Assembly (NCBI RefSeq): GCF_003611475.1
Contig: NZ_RAXT01000011.1
Coordinates: forward strand, 22,322 to 86,321
Source: Acinetobacter rongchengensis
GTDB lineage: Bacteria > Pseudomonadota > Gammaproteobacteria > Pseudomonadales > Moraxellaceae
Length of the DNA stretch: 64,000 nucleotides
Direction of reading: 5' to 3'
The notes beneath the pieces were generated by a model. The model was not told where the DNA came from and did not search any database. It saw only the letters and a program-made list of their open reading frames with translations. Below are positions 1 through 8,997 of this stretch, piece after piece (position 1 is the stretch's first letter; every line of letters begins with the position of its first letter). The position numbers and the translations under genes are program-made.

Positions 1-707
1 GCAATATGTATATCACCTAACATTGCCAATGAAGCAGTCACACCACCATATACAGGATGTGTTAATACAACGATATAAGGTAAATGCGCATCTTTCATTT
101 TTTGAATCGCCGCAGATGTACGAGCCATTTGCATCAATGACAACATACCTTCTTGCATACGTGCACCACCCGAAGCTGCAAAACAGATCAAAGGTTGTTT
201 CGTCGCAATGGCTTGTTCAGCAGCTTGAACAAAACGATCTCCGACGACTGTGCCCATTGAACCGCCCATAAAGTCAAATTCAAATGCACAAGCCACCAAG
301 GAAATATTTTTCAACTGACCTTGCATCACAACCAATGCTTCGGTCTCGCCTGTTTTATCCTGTGCTTCTTTCATACGCTCAGGATAAGGCTTACTGTCTA
401 CAAATCGTAATGGATCTTTTGCAGCAAACTCTTGACCGAGCTCCGCTGTCACAGTGTCAAAAAACCAATTTAAACGATCTCGTGCCTTCATTTTCAAATG
501 TTCGTCGCACGATGGACAAACATAAGCATTAAAAGACATCGCTGTACGAGTCACCAAAGCATGACACTCAGGGCACTCAATGGTCGGTTCTGTAAATGTC
601 GCTTTGAGTGTTTGTTGTTGATTTGGCATATCAATGCCAGGAATCGAACGATCTGTCCACGGGGTAATAGGACTAAGAATTTTCCCTGATTTCACTTCTT
701 GATTCAT
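1..707 (-). CDS. accD: Acetyl-CoA carboxylase carboxyltransferase subunit beta, partial
   Basis: AccD and AccA form the cytoplasmic carboxyltransferase that moves the carboxyl group from biotin to acetyl-CoA, giving malonyl-CoA for fatty acid synthesis. About 235 N-terminal residues are visible and the gene runs off the left edge. Reading back from the ATG at 707 shows a four-cysteine zinc ribbon (C45, C48, C64, C67) typical of AccD. The ClpP/crotonase-like fold follows, with a GGSMG segment and then SGGARMQEG. The ATG overlaps the trpA stop (ATGA, 704-707), so the two genes are probably translationally coupled. The missing part is lost to the window edge, not to truncation of the gene. Confidence 0.96.
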   Translation of the reverse strand, partial: MNQEVKSGKILSPITPWTDRSIPGIDMPNQQQTLKATFTEPTIECPECHALVTRTAMSFNAYVCPSCDEHLKMKARDRLNWFFDTVTAELGQEFAAKDPLRFVDSKPYPERMKEAQDKTGETEALVVMQGQLKNISLVACAFEFDFMGGSMGTVVGDRFVQAAEQAIATKQPLICFAASGGARMQEGMLSLMQMARTSAAIQKMKDAHLPYIVVLTHPVYGGVTASLAMLGDIHI

Positions 708-1507
708 ACTAACTCATCGAGCGCTGCTCGAAGCTCCTTGACTTTATTCACCGCTGCCTCTACGGCTTGTTCTGGTGCTAAGTTTGCAAAAGGTTTCACA
801 AATGCACTTCCGACAATCACAGCGTCTGCAACCTGCCCGACAGCTTTGGCAGAACTTGCATCACTAATACCAAAACCTACACCTACAGGAACCTCTGTAA
901 ATGATTTGATTTTTTGAATACGTGTTGCAACCTCAGTCGTATCTAAAGTTGCCGCACCAGTCACACCTTTCAGTGACACATAGTAAATAAAGCCACTTGC
1001 TTGCTTCACTACATGTTGAATGCGTTCATCTGTAGATGTTGGCGCCAATAAGAAAATTTGATCCATATCATATTTCTTAAGCACCTCATCAAGTTTGTTT
1101 GCTTCTTCTGGTGGTAAATCCACTAAAAGCAAACCATCGACACCACACTCATTCGCATAAGCCACGAATTTTTCATAACCAATCACTTCTACAGGGTTTA
1201 AATACCCCATTAAAACAACAGGTGTAGTCGTGTCTTTTTGACGAAATTCTTTGACCATATTCAAAGCATCTAAGGTATTGGTACCTGCTGCTAAAGCACG
1301 TTCAGCAGCCAATGCAATCACTGGACCATCTGCCATTGGATCTGAAAATGGCAATCCAAGCTCAAGTACGTCTACGCCCGCTTCAACCATTTGATGTAAC
1401 AAAGGAACCGTTACATGTGGTTGAGGATCACCCGCCATAACATAAGAAACCAATGCTTTACGCTGTTGAGATTTAAGCTGTGCAAATCGAGTGGCTAAAC
1501 GTGACAT
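704..1507 (-). CDS. trpA: Tryptophan synthase alpha chain
   Basis: TrpA cleaves indole-3-glycerol phosphate to indole and glyceraldehyde-3-phosphate, passing indole to TrpB in the last step of tryptophan synthesis. The 267-residue product has the family's usual length. The catalytic Glu lies in VLELGLPFSDP and the catalytic Asp in DPMADGP, and the phosphate-binding GVGFGI and VIVGSAF segments are near the C-terminus. An upstream extension to 1564 is open, but the start at 1507 matches the usual N-terminus (MSRLATRF) and has AAGGA about 11 bases upstream. No trpB is adjacent: the upstream neighbour is a divergent antiporter gene. Downstream accD overlaps it by 4 bases. Confidence 0.96.
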   Translation of the reverse strand: MSRLATRFAQLKSQQRKALVSYVMAGDPQPHVTVPLLHQMVEAGVDVLELGLPFSDPMADGPVIALAAERALAAGTNTLDALNMVKEFRQKDTTTPVVLMGYLNPVEVIGYEKFVAYANECGVDGLLLVDLPPEEANKLDEVLKKYDMDQIFLLAPTSTDERIQHVVKQASGFIYYVSLKGVTGAATLDTTEVATRIQKIKSFTEVPVGVGFGISDASSAKAVGQVADAVIVGSAFVKPFANLAPEQAVEAAVNKVKELRAALDELV

Positions 1508-1867
1508 AGGGTTGTACATTCCTTGGATTGTTAAACTTGAGGAGTTTGTTTTGTAAAAATACAAGACATTACATTGTAACGCTATTTTTTACTCATTGAA
1601 CAGAGTAACTCAGTAGCACAATGTTATCTCATATTGATACAAAATAACGAACAACCTATGTGCTACATTTAGCGCTATTTTAAAATTTTGGACAATGATC
1701 AAAGCTACCTAATTTTTGCTTTTTTCAAATTTATAAATAAATGAATAAACATAAATTAAATCATTCAAATATCACAATAATGAGATACAAAATCGTCTGA
1801 TTTTAATTTTAATGAAATAGCAAAAGCTGTTTATACTATACGGGCTTATCTCTTTTATTCATATGTT
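1508..1867. other. Divergent intergenic region trpA / nhaC-type gene
   Basis: This 360-base AT-rich stretch separates two divergent genes and must hold both promoters. The best candidate for the rightward gene is TATACT at 1832-1837, about 30 bases before the ATG at 1868, but no good -35 box stands out. No leader peptide rich in tryptophan or attenuator-like hairpin pair was seen ahead of trpA. Confidence 0.4.
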
Positions 1868-3211
1868 ATGACCATTCTCCCTCACAGTAAAGTGCAAGCT
1901 CGTGGGCTTGCGCTATTACCACTTATTGTATTTCTAGCGATCTTTTTAGGCAGTGGTATCTATCACACAATCATTGGAACTGAATTTGCATTTTATCAAG
2001 TCAAAGCGCCTGTTGCAGCTTTACCTGCCATTATTTTGGCTATTTTATTCTACCGAGGCAAATTAAATACTGCAATTGAAGAATTCCTTCAAGGTGCAAG
2101 CCATCCCAACTTGATTCTTATGTTTATGGTGTTCATGTTAGCTGGTGCTTTTGCTAGCGTATCCAACACCATTGGCAGTGTCGATGCAACAGTACAATTT
2201 GGTTTATCTATCATTGCACCAGAATTCGTGCTTCCTATGCTATTTGTCATTTCTGCATTTGTTGCAACTGCAATGGGGACTTCGATGGGAACCATCGCTG
2301 CTTGTGCACCAATCGCTTTTGGTTTTTCTCAAGCGACAGATATCCAAGCGGTTTATGCAGTAGGTGCAGTGGTCAGTGGTGCCATGTTTGGTGATAACTT
2401 ATCGATGATTTCGGACACCACCATTGCAGCAACACGCAGTCTAAATGTGGAATTAAGAGATAAATTTCGAGTCAATGTCTGGATTGCGCTGCCTGCTGCA
2501 ATCGTAACGATCCTCATCTATATATTCAGCAATCATGATTCACAATCTATTCAATATAAAGACTATAATTTTTGGCTGATTTTACCGTATCTTGCTGTAT
2601 TTTTTCTCGCCTTTAGCCGACTGCATGTCTTGGCTGTACTGAGCATAGGTGTGGTATTTTCGAGTGTTATGGGTTTACTTGAAACACCTCACTTTGATCT
2701 ATTAAAACTGAATAGCTCAATTTATACAGGCTTTGAAGGCATGTTTGAAGTTGCTTTATTGTCTATGCTATTGGGTGGCCTTTCTGCGATCATGCAAAAA
2801 GAAGGTGGCTTAGAATGGTTAATTCAACGTATTTATAGCATTACACGCTTATTCAAAGTAGGCAAACAACGTGCAGGTGAAATTGGAATCAGCTTCTTGG
2901 TGGTATTTTCTAATATCTTTGTTGCCAATAATACCGTTGCGATTATTTTATCGGGTGATATGGCGAGAGAAGTTGCCAAAGAATATGAGGTAGACCCTAA
3001 ACGAGCTGCTGCGTTTATGGATATTTTTTCATGTGTGGTACAAGGAATTATTCCTTACGGCGCTCAACTCCTCTTGGCTTGCTCAATTGCAAAATTATCC
3101 CCTGTAGAACTGGTTGGTTCTATTTATTACTGTTGGATATTGGCGATATTTGCAGTATTCGCAATTGTGTTTAGATACCCTAAATTAAACAACAATGAAA
3201 AAAATGAATAA
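1868..3211 (+). CDS. NhaC-family Na+/H+ antiporter
   Basis: This is a 447-residue inner-membrane protein with about 11-12 hydrophobic segments. The most telling stretch is around residues 170-190, MFGDNLSMISDTTIAA, a signature of NhaC-type secondary transporters (Na+/H+ or malate/lactate-sodium exchange). A second repeat-like segment near residue 350 (VVFSNIFVANNTVAIIL) is also typical. The family exports Na+ or exchanges carboxylates for protons; the substrate cannot be read from sequence. It stands alone between divergent trpA and a convergent AraC-type regulator. Confidence 0.85.
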   Translation: MTILPHSKVQARGLALLPLIVFLAIFLGSGIYHTIIGTEFAFYQVKAPVAALPAIILAILFYRGKLNTAIEEFLQGASHPNLILMFMVFMLAGAFASVSNTIGSVDATVQFGLSIIAPEFVLPMLFVISAFVATAMGTSMGTIAACAPIAFGFSQATDIQAVYAVGAVVSGAMFGDNLSMISDTTIAATRSLNVELRDKFRVNVWIALPAAIVTILIYIFSNHDSQSIQYKDYNFWLILPYLAVFFLAFSRLHVLAVLSIGVVFSSVMGLLETPHFDLLKLNSSIYTGFEGMFEVALLSMLLGGLSAIMQKEGGLEWLIQRIYSITRLFKVGKQRAGEIGISFLVVFSNIFVANNTVAIILSGDMAREVAKEYEVDPKRAAAFMDIFSCVVQGIIPYGAQLLLACSIAKLSPVELVGSIYYCWILAIFAVFAIVFRYPKLNNNEKNE

Positions 3212-3307
3212 AAAACAATCCTCTTAGTAGATAGGTCTAAACAGGGTGAGTATTTATACTGCCCTTTTTTACAAATTACCTTGAATGACTTATCTCTACG
3301 ACTGACT

Positions 3308-4363
3308 TTATGACTTCCCGTTTAATTGTTGTTTCTTTTGTAATAAGGTCTGACCACTAAACGCTTTATAGGCCCTTGCCAATGCAGACTGATCTGAATA
3401 CCCCAAACGCATTGCAATTTCAGTAAACTGAATATTATTGCTCAACAAAAACTCACAACGCTTCATACGCTCTATTTCAACAATCTTCTTAAACGATGTA
3501 TCAAAATCATTCAACTGACGTTGTAAAGTTCTCGTTGAAATATTTAACTCAAGTGCAATATCTTCAATTTTAGGTGCTTGCTCCTTCAGCCTTAAATATT
3601 CCGCTACAATAAAATGTAAATGCTGTGGCAAAGTCTCATGCCTCGGTTTAGAAGCAATGGCATCCTCAGCTTGTTTAACCAACAATTGCATCAAAGAAGG
3701 ATCAGCCTGTTGTATTTTTACATTCAATCCTTCTAAACCTAAAACAAAACTATATTCAGCTTTATTGAATGTGACCTGACAACCATAAAATTTTTGATAA
3801 TGATAAATGGCCATTTGTGGTGGATGTGCGAAATTTACCCCCTGTAACAAGAACTGATTTGCAGGAACAATTTTACGTGCCAAATGCATCATCAATGCAT
3901 TGGTAAGTTCATTAATTAAAATATATTTTTCATGATGAAATGGCCAAATCAAATGCACTTGTTGTCCTTTGAACTCCATTTGCATCGGGATAATATCGTC
4001 ACCATCAATCACTAAACGACTGAAACGCAAAATATTTTGCAAAGCTTCTGCAACAGTCGTACTCCGTGAAGCCATATAACCTAAAACACCGAAATGCTCA
4101 GGACGCACATATTCTGCCATTTCAAAAATGATTTGAGGGCAATCCAAAGCTTGTTTGGTTTTTTCAATATTCTGCTGAAAGAAAAAGTAAGAAGATTGAG
4201 TATCAATCGGCGATGCCAAAATGACTTTTAACAAGGCACGTTCTTCTTTTAAAAAATCGGCAGTCAAAGCATCTATCCCTCGCTCAGACAAATACATCTG
4301 CCAGAGGTGGAAATATCCATTCGGTATTTGTAATTCCTGCATTGCGTTATGCCCTAATCCCAT
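3308..4363 (-). CDS. AraC-family transcriptional regulator next to the PF10118-like genes
   Basis: The protein has about 351 residues. The N-terminal ~220 residues resemble the arabinose-binding/dimerisation-like domain of OruR-type regulators. The C-terminal ~100 residues carry two helix-turn-helix motifs (IEDIALELNISTRTLQRQL and then FTEIAMRLGYSDQSALARAY), the hallmark of AraC proteins. It is divergent from the three metal-dependent hydrolase paralogues and shares a 138-base promoter region with them, so it probably controls them; this is inference. ATG at 4363 is taken, but the ATG at 4342 has a better-placed AGGG and could be the true start. Confidence 0.88.
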   Translation of the reverse strand: MGLGHNAMQELQIPNGYFHLWQMYLSERGIDALTADFLKEERALLKVILASPIDTQSSYFFFQQNIEKTKQALDCPQIIFEMAEYVRPEHFGVLGYMASRSTTVAEALQNILRFSRLVIDGDDIIPMQMEFKGQQVHLIWPFHHEKYILINELTNALMMHLARKIVPANQFLLQGVNFAHPPQMAIYHYQKFYGCQVTFNKAEYSFVLGLEGLNVKIQQADPSLMQLLVKQAEDAIASKPRHETLPQHLHFIVAEYLRLKEQAPKIEDIALELNISTRTLQRQLNDFDTSFKKIVEIERMKRCEFLLSNNIQFTEIAMRLGYSDQSALARAYKAFSGQTLLQKKQQLNGKS

Positions 4364-4426
4364 CAGTCATTTTGATATTGGCTTTGACATTTAAAATTTT
4401 CATTATGTCGTAAAATGTATAAAAAA

Positions 4427-4442
4427 TGTCAACTTCTGTCAA
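4427..4442 (+). promoter_or_regulatory. Possible AraC-type operator: TGTCAA direct repeat
   Basis: Two TGTCAA hexamers start exactly 10 bases apart (4427-4432 and 4437-4442) in the region between the divergent AraC-type gene and the first PF10118-like gene. Direct half-sites on one face of the helix are typical of AraC regulators. The assignment to the adjacent regulator is inference. Confidence 0.35.
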
Positions 4443-4501
4443 AACAAAGTTGTAAAACACCGACATACTGAAAGCATCAAAGGCGATGCAAGTAAAATAA
4501 G

Positions 4502-5377
4502 ATGAATGCATTAGTGAAATATCAAGTAGAACCTGTCGTTCGAACTAAACTTGATTTTAAATTAGGCGAAGTTCCTCGTTTCTGGTTCGGTGGCGACCCT
4601 TTCCGTACGCGCATCTTTGATGCGTTGAGCCTAACTTTCCCTGATGGTGAGCGTTACTTTATTGAAAGTGTTCGTTTATTCCGCGACAAAATCACAGACC
4701 CTGACTTACAGCAACGGGTTGCAGATTTTATTCGTCAGGAAGCGCAACACGGTATTGCGCATGACAAAATGAATCAAGTGATGAAACAGCAAGGCATGCC
4801 TGTTGATCAATTCATCACCTTTTTAAATAAGCTTTTTAAATTCGAACTTACACAACGTTCACCACAGTACAACATTGCCATGACTGCTGCTGCCGAACAT
4901 TTAACTGCATTAATGGCTGAAACCTTCTATAGCAAAAAAGAGACTTTAGCAGAAGCACATCCCTACGTGCGCGCATTATTAGCTTGGCATGCGATTGAAG
5001 AAATGGAACATCGAGATGTCGCTTTTGATGTGATGCGTGACGTTGGTGAAGTTCCAGACAGTTTACGCCGTTTTTCTCTCGCCTTTATTACAGTGATGAT
5101 GTTTAGCTTCACGTTGTATCGTGCCAATATCATGCTTAGACATGATGGATTCAGCCGTTTTGATCGCTTTAAAATGGCATATAAGGGCCTCCCTTGGTTT
5201 TTTGGTAGAAAAGGGATGCTCACAGCAATGAGACATGAATATTTAGATTGGTTTAAAAAAGATTTCCATCCAAGCCAACATCCCGTCATTCGCCAATATC
5301 AAGTTTGGGTCGACACCTTGGCTGAAACCAATGATCCGATCAAGGCCGGTGATGCCTTTTGGCAAGCTGCTTTATAA
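4502..5377 (+). CDS. Metal-dependent hydrolase family protein (PF10118-like), paralogue 1 of 3
   Basis: This 291-residue protein belongs to the family annotated as 'predicted metal-dependent hydrolase' (PF10118-like); the reaction is unknown. The sequence shows a ferritin-like di-iron ligand pattern: E50, E80-x-x-H83, E132 and E167-x-x-H170, each in a predicted helix. Highly conserved blocks are FGGDPFRTR near residue 30, QEAQHGIAHDKM near 80 and HAIEEMEHRDVA near 165. A hydrophobic stretch at about 192-210 may contact membrane. It heads a same-strand run of three paralogues and is divergent from an AraC-type regulator. The ferritin-like reading is inference from the motif spacing. Confidence 0.87.
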   Translation: MNALVKYQVEPVVRTKLDFKLGEVPRFWFGGDPFRTRIFDALSLTFPDGERYFIESVRLFRDKITDPDLQQRVADFIRQEAQHGIAHDKMNQVMKQQGMPVDQFITFLNKLFKFELTQRSPQYNIAMTAAAEHLTALMAETFYSKKETLAEAHPYVRALLAWHAIEEMEHRDVAFDVMRDVGEVPDSLRRFSLAFITVMMFSFTLYRANIMLRHDGFSRFDRFKMAYKGLPWFFGRKGMLTAMRHEYLDWFKKDFHPSQHPVIRQYQVWVDTLAETNDPIKAGDAFWQAAL

Positions 5378-5455
5378 AAACTATCGTTGTTTAAGAGGAT
5401 AATTCACCCATTATCCTCTTAAATTTTCAAGTTTGAATTGAGTGAGGAAGTAAGC

Positions 5456-6331
5456 ATGGACTCACATATAAAATATCAGGTTAATCCTATTGTCCGCAGC
5501 AATTTAGATTTTAAACTCAATGAAATACCACGATTTTGGTTCGATAATGATCCTTTTCGCACGCGAATGTTTGATGCGCTGAGTCTCACGTTCCCTGTCG
5601 GTGAACGATATTTTATTGAAAGTGTTCGCGCGTTAAGAGACAAAATTACCGATCCTGAGCTACAACAACGTGTAACCGACTTTATCAAACAAGAAGCACA
5701 ACATGGGATTGCACATGACAAAATGAATGAACAAATGAAGCATCAAGGTATGCCTATTGATCAATTTGTTCGCTTCTTAAATTCACGTTTTGACATGCTC
5801 CAAAAGAAGCGCTCTAAACAATATAATATTGCCATGACAGCAGCGGCAGAACACCTGACAGCGCTCATGGCTGAAACGTTTTATCGCAAAAAAGAGACTT
5901 TAGCAGCGATGCACCCTTATGTACGTGCGCTGTTTGCATGGCATGCGATTGAGGAAATGGAACATCGTGATGTTGCTTATGATGTGATGCAGCAAGTCGG
6001 TGAGGTGCCTGAAAGTTTACGTAAATTTTCATTGCTATATATCACCCTACTCATGTTTGGTTTCTCACTCTATCGCACCAATGTCATGTTAAAACATGAT
6101 GGTTTTACAGGTTTCGAACGTACAAAAATGATGATTCAAGGCATCCCTTGGTTCTTTGGTAAACAAGGTAAATTATCAGTGATGCATAGACAATATATGA
6201 ACTGGTTTAATCAAGACTTTCACCCAAGCCAGCAGCCAATCATTCGTCAATACCAAACGTGGCTAGATGCTCTAGCTACAACACATGATCCTATTCAGGC
6301 AGGTGAGGCATTTTGGCAAGCTGCCTTATAA
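5456..6331 (+). CDS. Metal-dependent hydrolase family protein (PF10118-like), paralogue 2 of 3
   Basis: This 291-residue paralogue of the preceding gene aligns without gaps over the catalytic blocks and keeps all six putative metal ligands (E50, E80/H83, E132, E167/H170). The ATG at 5456 is chosen because GAGGAA sits 7 bases upstream and because it gives the same length and N-terminus (IKYQVNPIV) as its neighbours; an open upstream extension to 5438 is not needed. It lies 78 bases after paralogue 1 on the same strand with no strong terminator between, so co-transcription is likely. Function is unknown. Confidence 0.86.
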   Translation: MDSHIKYQVNPIVRSNLDFKLNEIPRFWFDNDPFRTRMFDALSLTFPVGERYFIESVRALRDKITDPELQQRVTDFIKQEAQHGIAHDKMNEQMKHQGMPIDQFVRFLNSRFDMLQKKRSKQYNIAMTAAAEHLTALMAETFYRKKETLAAMHPYVRALFAWHAIEEMEHRDVAYDVMQQVGEVPESLRKFSLLYITLLMFGFSLYRTNVMLKHDGFTGFERTKMMIQGIPWFFGKQGKLSVMHRQYMNWFNQDFHPSQQPIIRQYQTWLDALATTHDPIQAGEAFWQAAL

Positions 6332-6536
6332 TCTAATTCATCTTTTTCTGATCTCGAAGTGAGAACATCACTGCTCAACTCAAATTTCTAACGGTGATTA
6401 ATTAAATTAAGCTGTTGATGAATTGATTCTGTAAAACTGACATCTTTAAACTCAAAATTGGCATCACATGACGTCCTACATCGGCGCTATATTTGCCATA
6501 ATCGCAATCGAATTAGAATATGTGAAACAAAATAAA

Positions 6537-7412
6537 ATGAATACATTCCCCCAATATCAAGTTGATCCTATTGTTCGAAGCAATCTAGACTTTAAGCTTG
6601 AGCAAATTCCCCGCTTTTGGTTTGGAGGTGATCCATTTAAAACACGCATGTTTGATGCATTAAGCCTGACTTTTCCAGATGGAGAGCGCTATTTTATTCA
6701 ATGTGTACGGTTATATAGAGAGCAAATTACAAATCTTGATTTACAGCAAAAAGTTGCTGATTTCATCAAACAAGAAGCTCAACATGGCATCGCTCATGAC
6801 AAAATGAACCAAATCCTCATTGATCAAGGCATGCCAGTGCAGAAATTTACTCAAAATGTCAATCAAAGACTTGGGCATGCACTTAAACGCTATCCCGAAC
6901 AATTTAATATTGCGATTACAGCAGCTTGTGAACATTTAACCGCACTGATGGCCGATGCTTTTTTTAGTGAAAAAACCACAATGCAGGATGCTCACCCTTT
7001 TATACGTGCCTTATTTGCTTGGCATTCAATTGAAGAAATGGAGCATCGTGATGTCGCTTATGACGTGATGACTCATGTTGCTCAGACTTCAAATAGATTG
7101 CGTTATACAGCATTGGCGTTAGTCACTGTATTAATGTTCGGCTTTACCATACAACGTGCCAATGGATTACTTAAAGCAGATGGGTTTAGTATTTTTGAGC
7201 GTATAAAAATGGCTCGTCAAGGATTACCATGGTTCTTAGGACAACAGGGTATTCTCAGCCGTTTGAAATCTGAATATCTAGACTGGTATTCAGCAGACTT
7301 CCATCCAAGTCAGCATACAATTATTCAGCAATACCAAACCTTTGTAGATGTATTAGAACAAACAAATGACCCCATTCTAGCAGGTGAGGCATTTTGGCAA
7401 GCGGCTTTATAA
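6537..7412 (+). CDS. Metal-dependent hydrolase family protein (PF10118-like), paralogue 3 of 3
   Basis: This is the third tandem copy, again exactly 291 residues from the ATG at 6537. The open frame extends up to 6468, but that extension has no counterpart in the other copies. The metal-ligand set E50, E80/H83, E132, E167/H170 is retained. It is the most diverged copy (for example QCVRLYREQ in place of ESVRLFRDK). The 205-base gap after paralogue 2 could hold its own promoter. The C-terminal GEAFWQAAL ending is shared by all three. Role unknown. Confidence 0.85.
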   Translation: MNTFPQYQVDPIVRSNLDFKLEQIPRFWFGGDPFKTRMFDALSLTFPDGERYFIQCVRLYREQITNLDLQQKVADFIKQEAQHGIAHDKMNQILIDQGMPVQKFTQNVNQRLGHALKRYPEQFNIAITAACEHLTALMADAFFSEKTTMQDAHPFIRALFAWHSIEEMEHRDVAYDVMTHVAQTSNRLRYTALALVTVLMFGFTIQRANGLLKADGFSIFERIKMARQGLPWFLGQQGILSRLKSEYLDWYSADFHPSQHTIIQQYQTFVDVLEQTNDPILAGEAFWQAAL

Positions 7413-7489
7413 TTTGTACCTTAATGTCAGCTGAAATAGTTTTTTAACTCTAGCCGTTTACTGACCAATTTACCCAATTAACAATAGCA

Positions 7490-8485
7490 TTACCATTTGG
7501 CATAATGCTGTTCTAATAATGCATACTCATATTCTAATTCAATCATTTCACCTGATTCTGTTTCTATCGTACCACTGACTTTAGACTGCCATTGGCTAAA
7601 CTGACTTCCAACAAGACGAAGATTTAAATTCTCAAAACGTCGCCAGCCTGTTTCTACGACCAACTGTAGCTTTTGATTTAATGAACGAATTGACCAAACA
7701 TTCTCATCCAACTTCTCAAAAAGAACATCTGAAAGCGGATAAAGCACACCATTCACCCATAGGCAATTTTCATTGCCAAAACTTTCGTTGACACCTGATG
7801 CCAAATTTACCCCAATGCGTTGTCCTTTTTTATCCCAAAAATTGGTCGACAACCAAAACCATGCCGTTTCAGGTCTTAAAAATCCACAGGTATCGTCTAA
7901 AGAAGCTAATGTTTTTTCATTGAAGTGAATGGTTTCTTTATTTTTATTGATAAAAAAACCTTCTACGGCCAATGTTGTTTTCTTCTGCGTATACGTCCAA
8001 CCATTGATTCCATTTGGACTACATAAACTTAAAGGTTCAGTGCCTGCACAAAAAATACGTGCTTTTAATTGTTGTTCTCCATGTCGTGTTACTTGAATAT
8101 AACGCACCCCATTTGCATGTTGCATTTCAAATTCAAAAGGTGATTTTGTAAAATAACTTTGGCTATAAAGTGGTTGTTCATCTACTACTGTGCCGCGCCC
8201 TAAAATCGTATTGGCATTCCATTCTAAAGCCTCCTGACTTACATGATTGTACAGGTAAATAAATCCATGCCCTGCCCAACCGATATCAGCAATCGCAATG
8301 CCAATGGTATATTGCTCGTGCTGTATAGAACAAAATTTAAATTTCTTATATTTTAATTGTTTGCGCCATCCGGTTAAGGTCTTTCCATAAGGCGTTTTAT
8401 ACAAATATTGATTCACATTAATTGTAGTTGGTAAATCTTTAAAACGTCCATAACGTGGTTGACCATTACTTTGTATTAAATCCAT
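7490..8485 (-). CDS. DUF2804 domain protein
   Basis: This 331-residue soluble protein resembles the DUF2804 family throughout, including the typical C-terminal HYAKW ending. It is rich in Trp and in beta-type strands, with paired repeats of xGxxxxWxxx character (for example GWAGHGFIY and FWLSTNFWD). No catalytic motif or signal peptide was seen. AAGGATTGGG lies upstream of the ATG. It converges with the third PF10118-like gene. The family's biochemical role is not established. Confidence 0.75.
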   Translation of the reverse strand: MDLIQSNGQPRYGRFKDLPTTINVNQYLYKTPYGKTLTGWRKQLKYKKFKFCSIQHEQYTIGIAIADIGWAGHGFIYLYNHVSQEALEWNANTILGRGTVVDEQPLYSQSYFTKSPFEFEMQHANGVRYIQVTRHGEQQLKARIFCAGTEPLSLCSPNGINGWTYTQKKTTLAVEGFFINKNKETIHFNEKTLASLDDTCGFLRPETAWFWLSTNFWDKKGQRIGVNLASGVNESFGNENCLWVNGVLYPLSDVLFEKLDENVWSIRSLNQKLQLVVETGWRRFENLNLRLVGSQFSQWQSKVSGTIETESGEMIELEYEYALLEQHYAKW

Positions 8486-8997
8486 TGTATATTTCCCAAT
8501 CCTTTCCTTAAGGGATGTTATAAGACTTTAGTCTAATATTTAATTATTACTATTTTTACAGATTTAGCAATATGACCCATGTCCAAAAACAATCTGCACT
8601 CAGGTTTTAGATCGACAATCTCAAACAAAAACTTAAAGTAATGTCACTTGAGATTTCCCATTGATATTGCTTAGCTTTTACTCATTTTAATCAAAAGATT
8701 AAAAAGTTACCAATATAAAAAACTAAAATTGTTGATACAGAGCCTCCATCTCAATAAACAACTCAATAATTTTTGATGTTTCTATTCTCAAAATGTATAT
8801 GAAACATTCAAATCACGATGCGGAATAAACTTGCAACTGGTTTATTTTTATAGCGTTAAGTCGTATTTTAGACGTTTAGATGAAATAAAAACCCTGAGCT
8901 CATAGAATTCAGGGTTTCTTTAAATCAGATGTTTAAATTATATAAGCGTCAGAATGATTAAGCTCAATGCTCCATCATACAAAACTAACCATTGAAT
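8486..8997. other. Intergenic region between the DUF2804 gene and the fatty-oxidation operon
   Basis: This 512-base AT-rich stretch contains one clear hairpin (8889-8917), listed separately. The remainder presumably holds the promoter of the DUF2804 gene. No short coding sequence with a plausible ribosome site was found. Confidence 0.4.
8889..8917 (-). terminator. Rho-independent terminator after the fadB-like gene
   Basis: AAACCCTGA (8889-8897) pairs with TCAGGGTTT (8909-8917), a 9-base-pair stem. On the minus strand a T-rich run follows, and it lies about 80 bases past the stop of the fadB-like gene. Confidence 0.75.

Noticed and set aside
1508..1564. 19-residue N-terminal extension of TrpA
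   Set aside because: The family N-terminus begins at 1507 with a ribosome site upstream; the extension has no counterpart in TrpA proteins.
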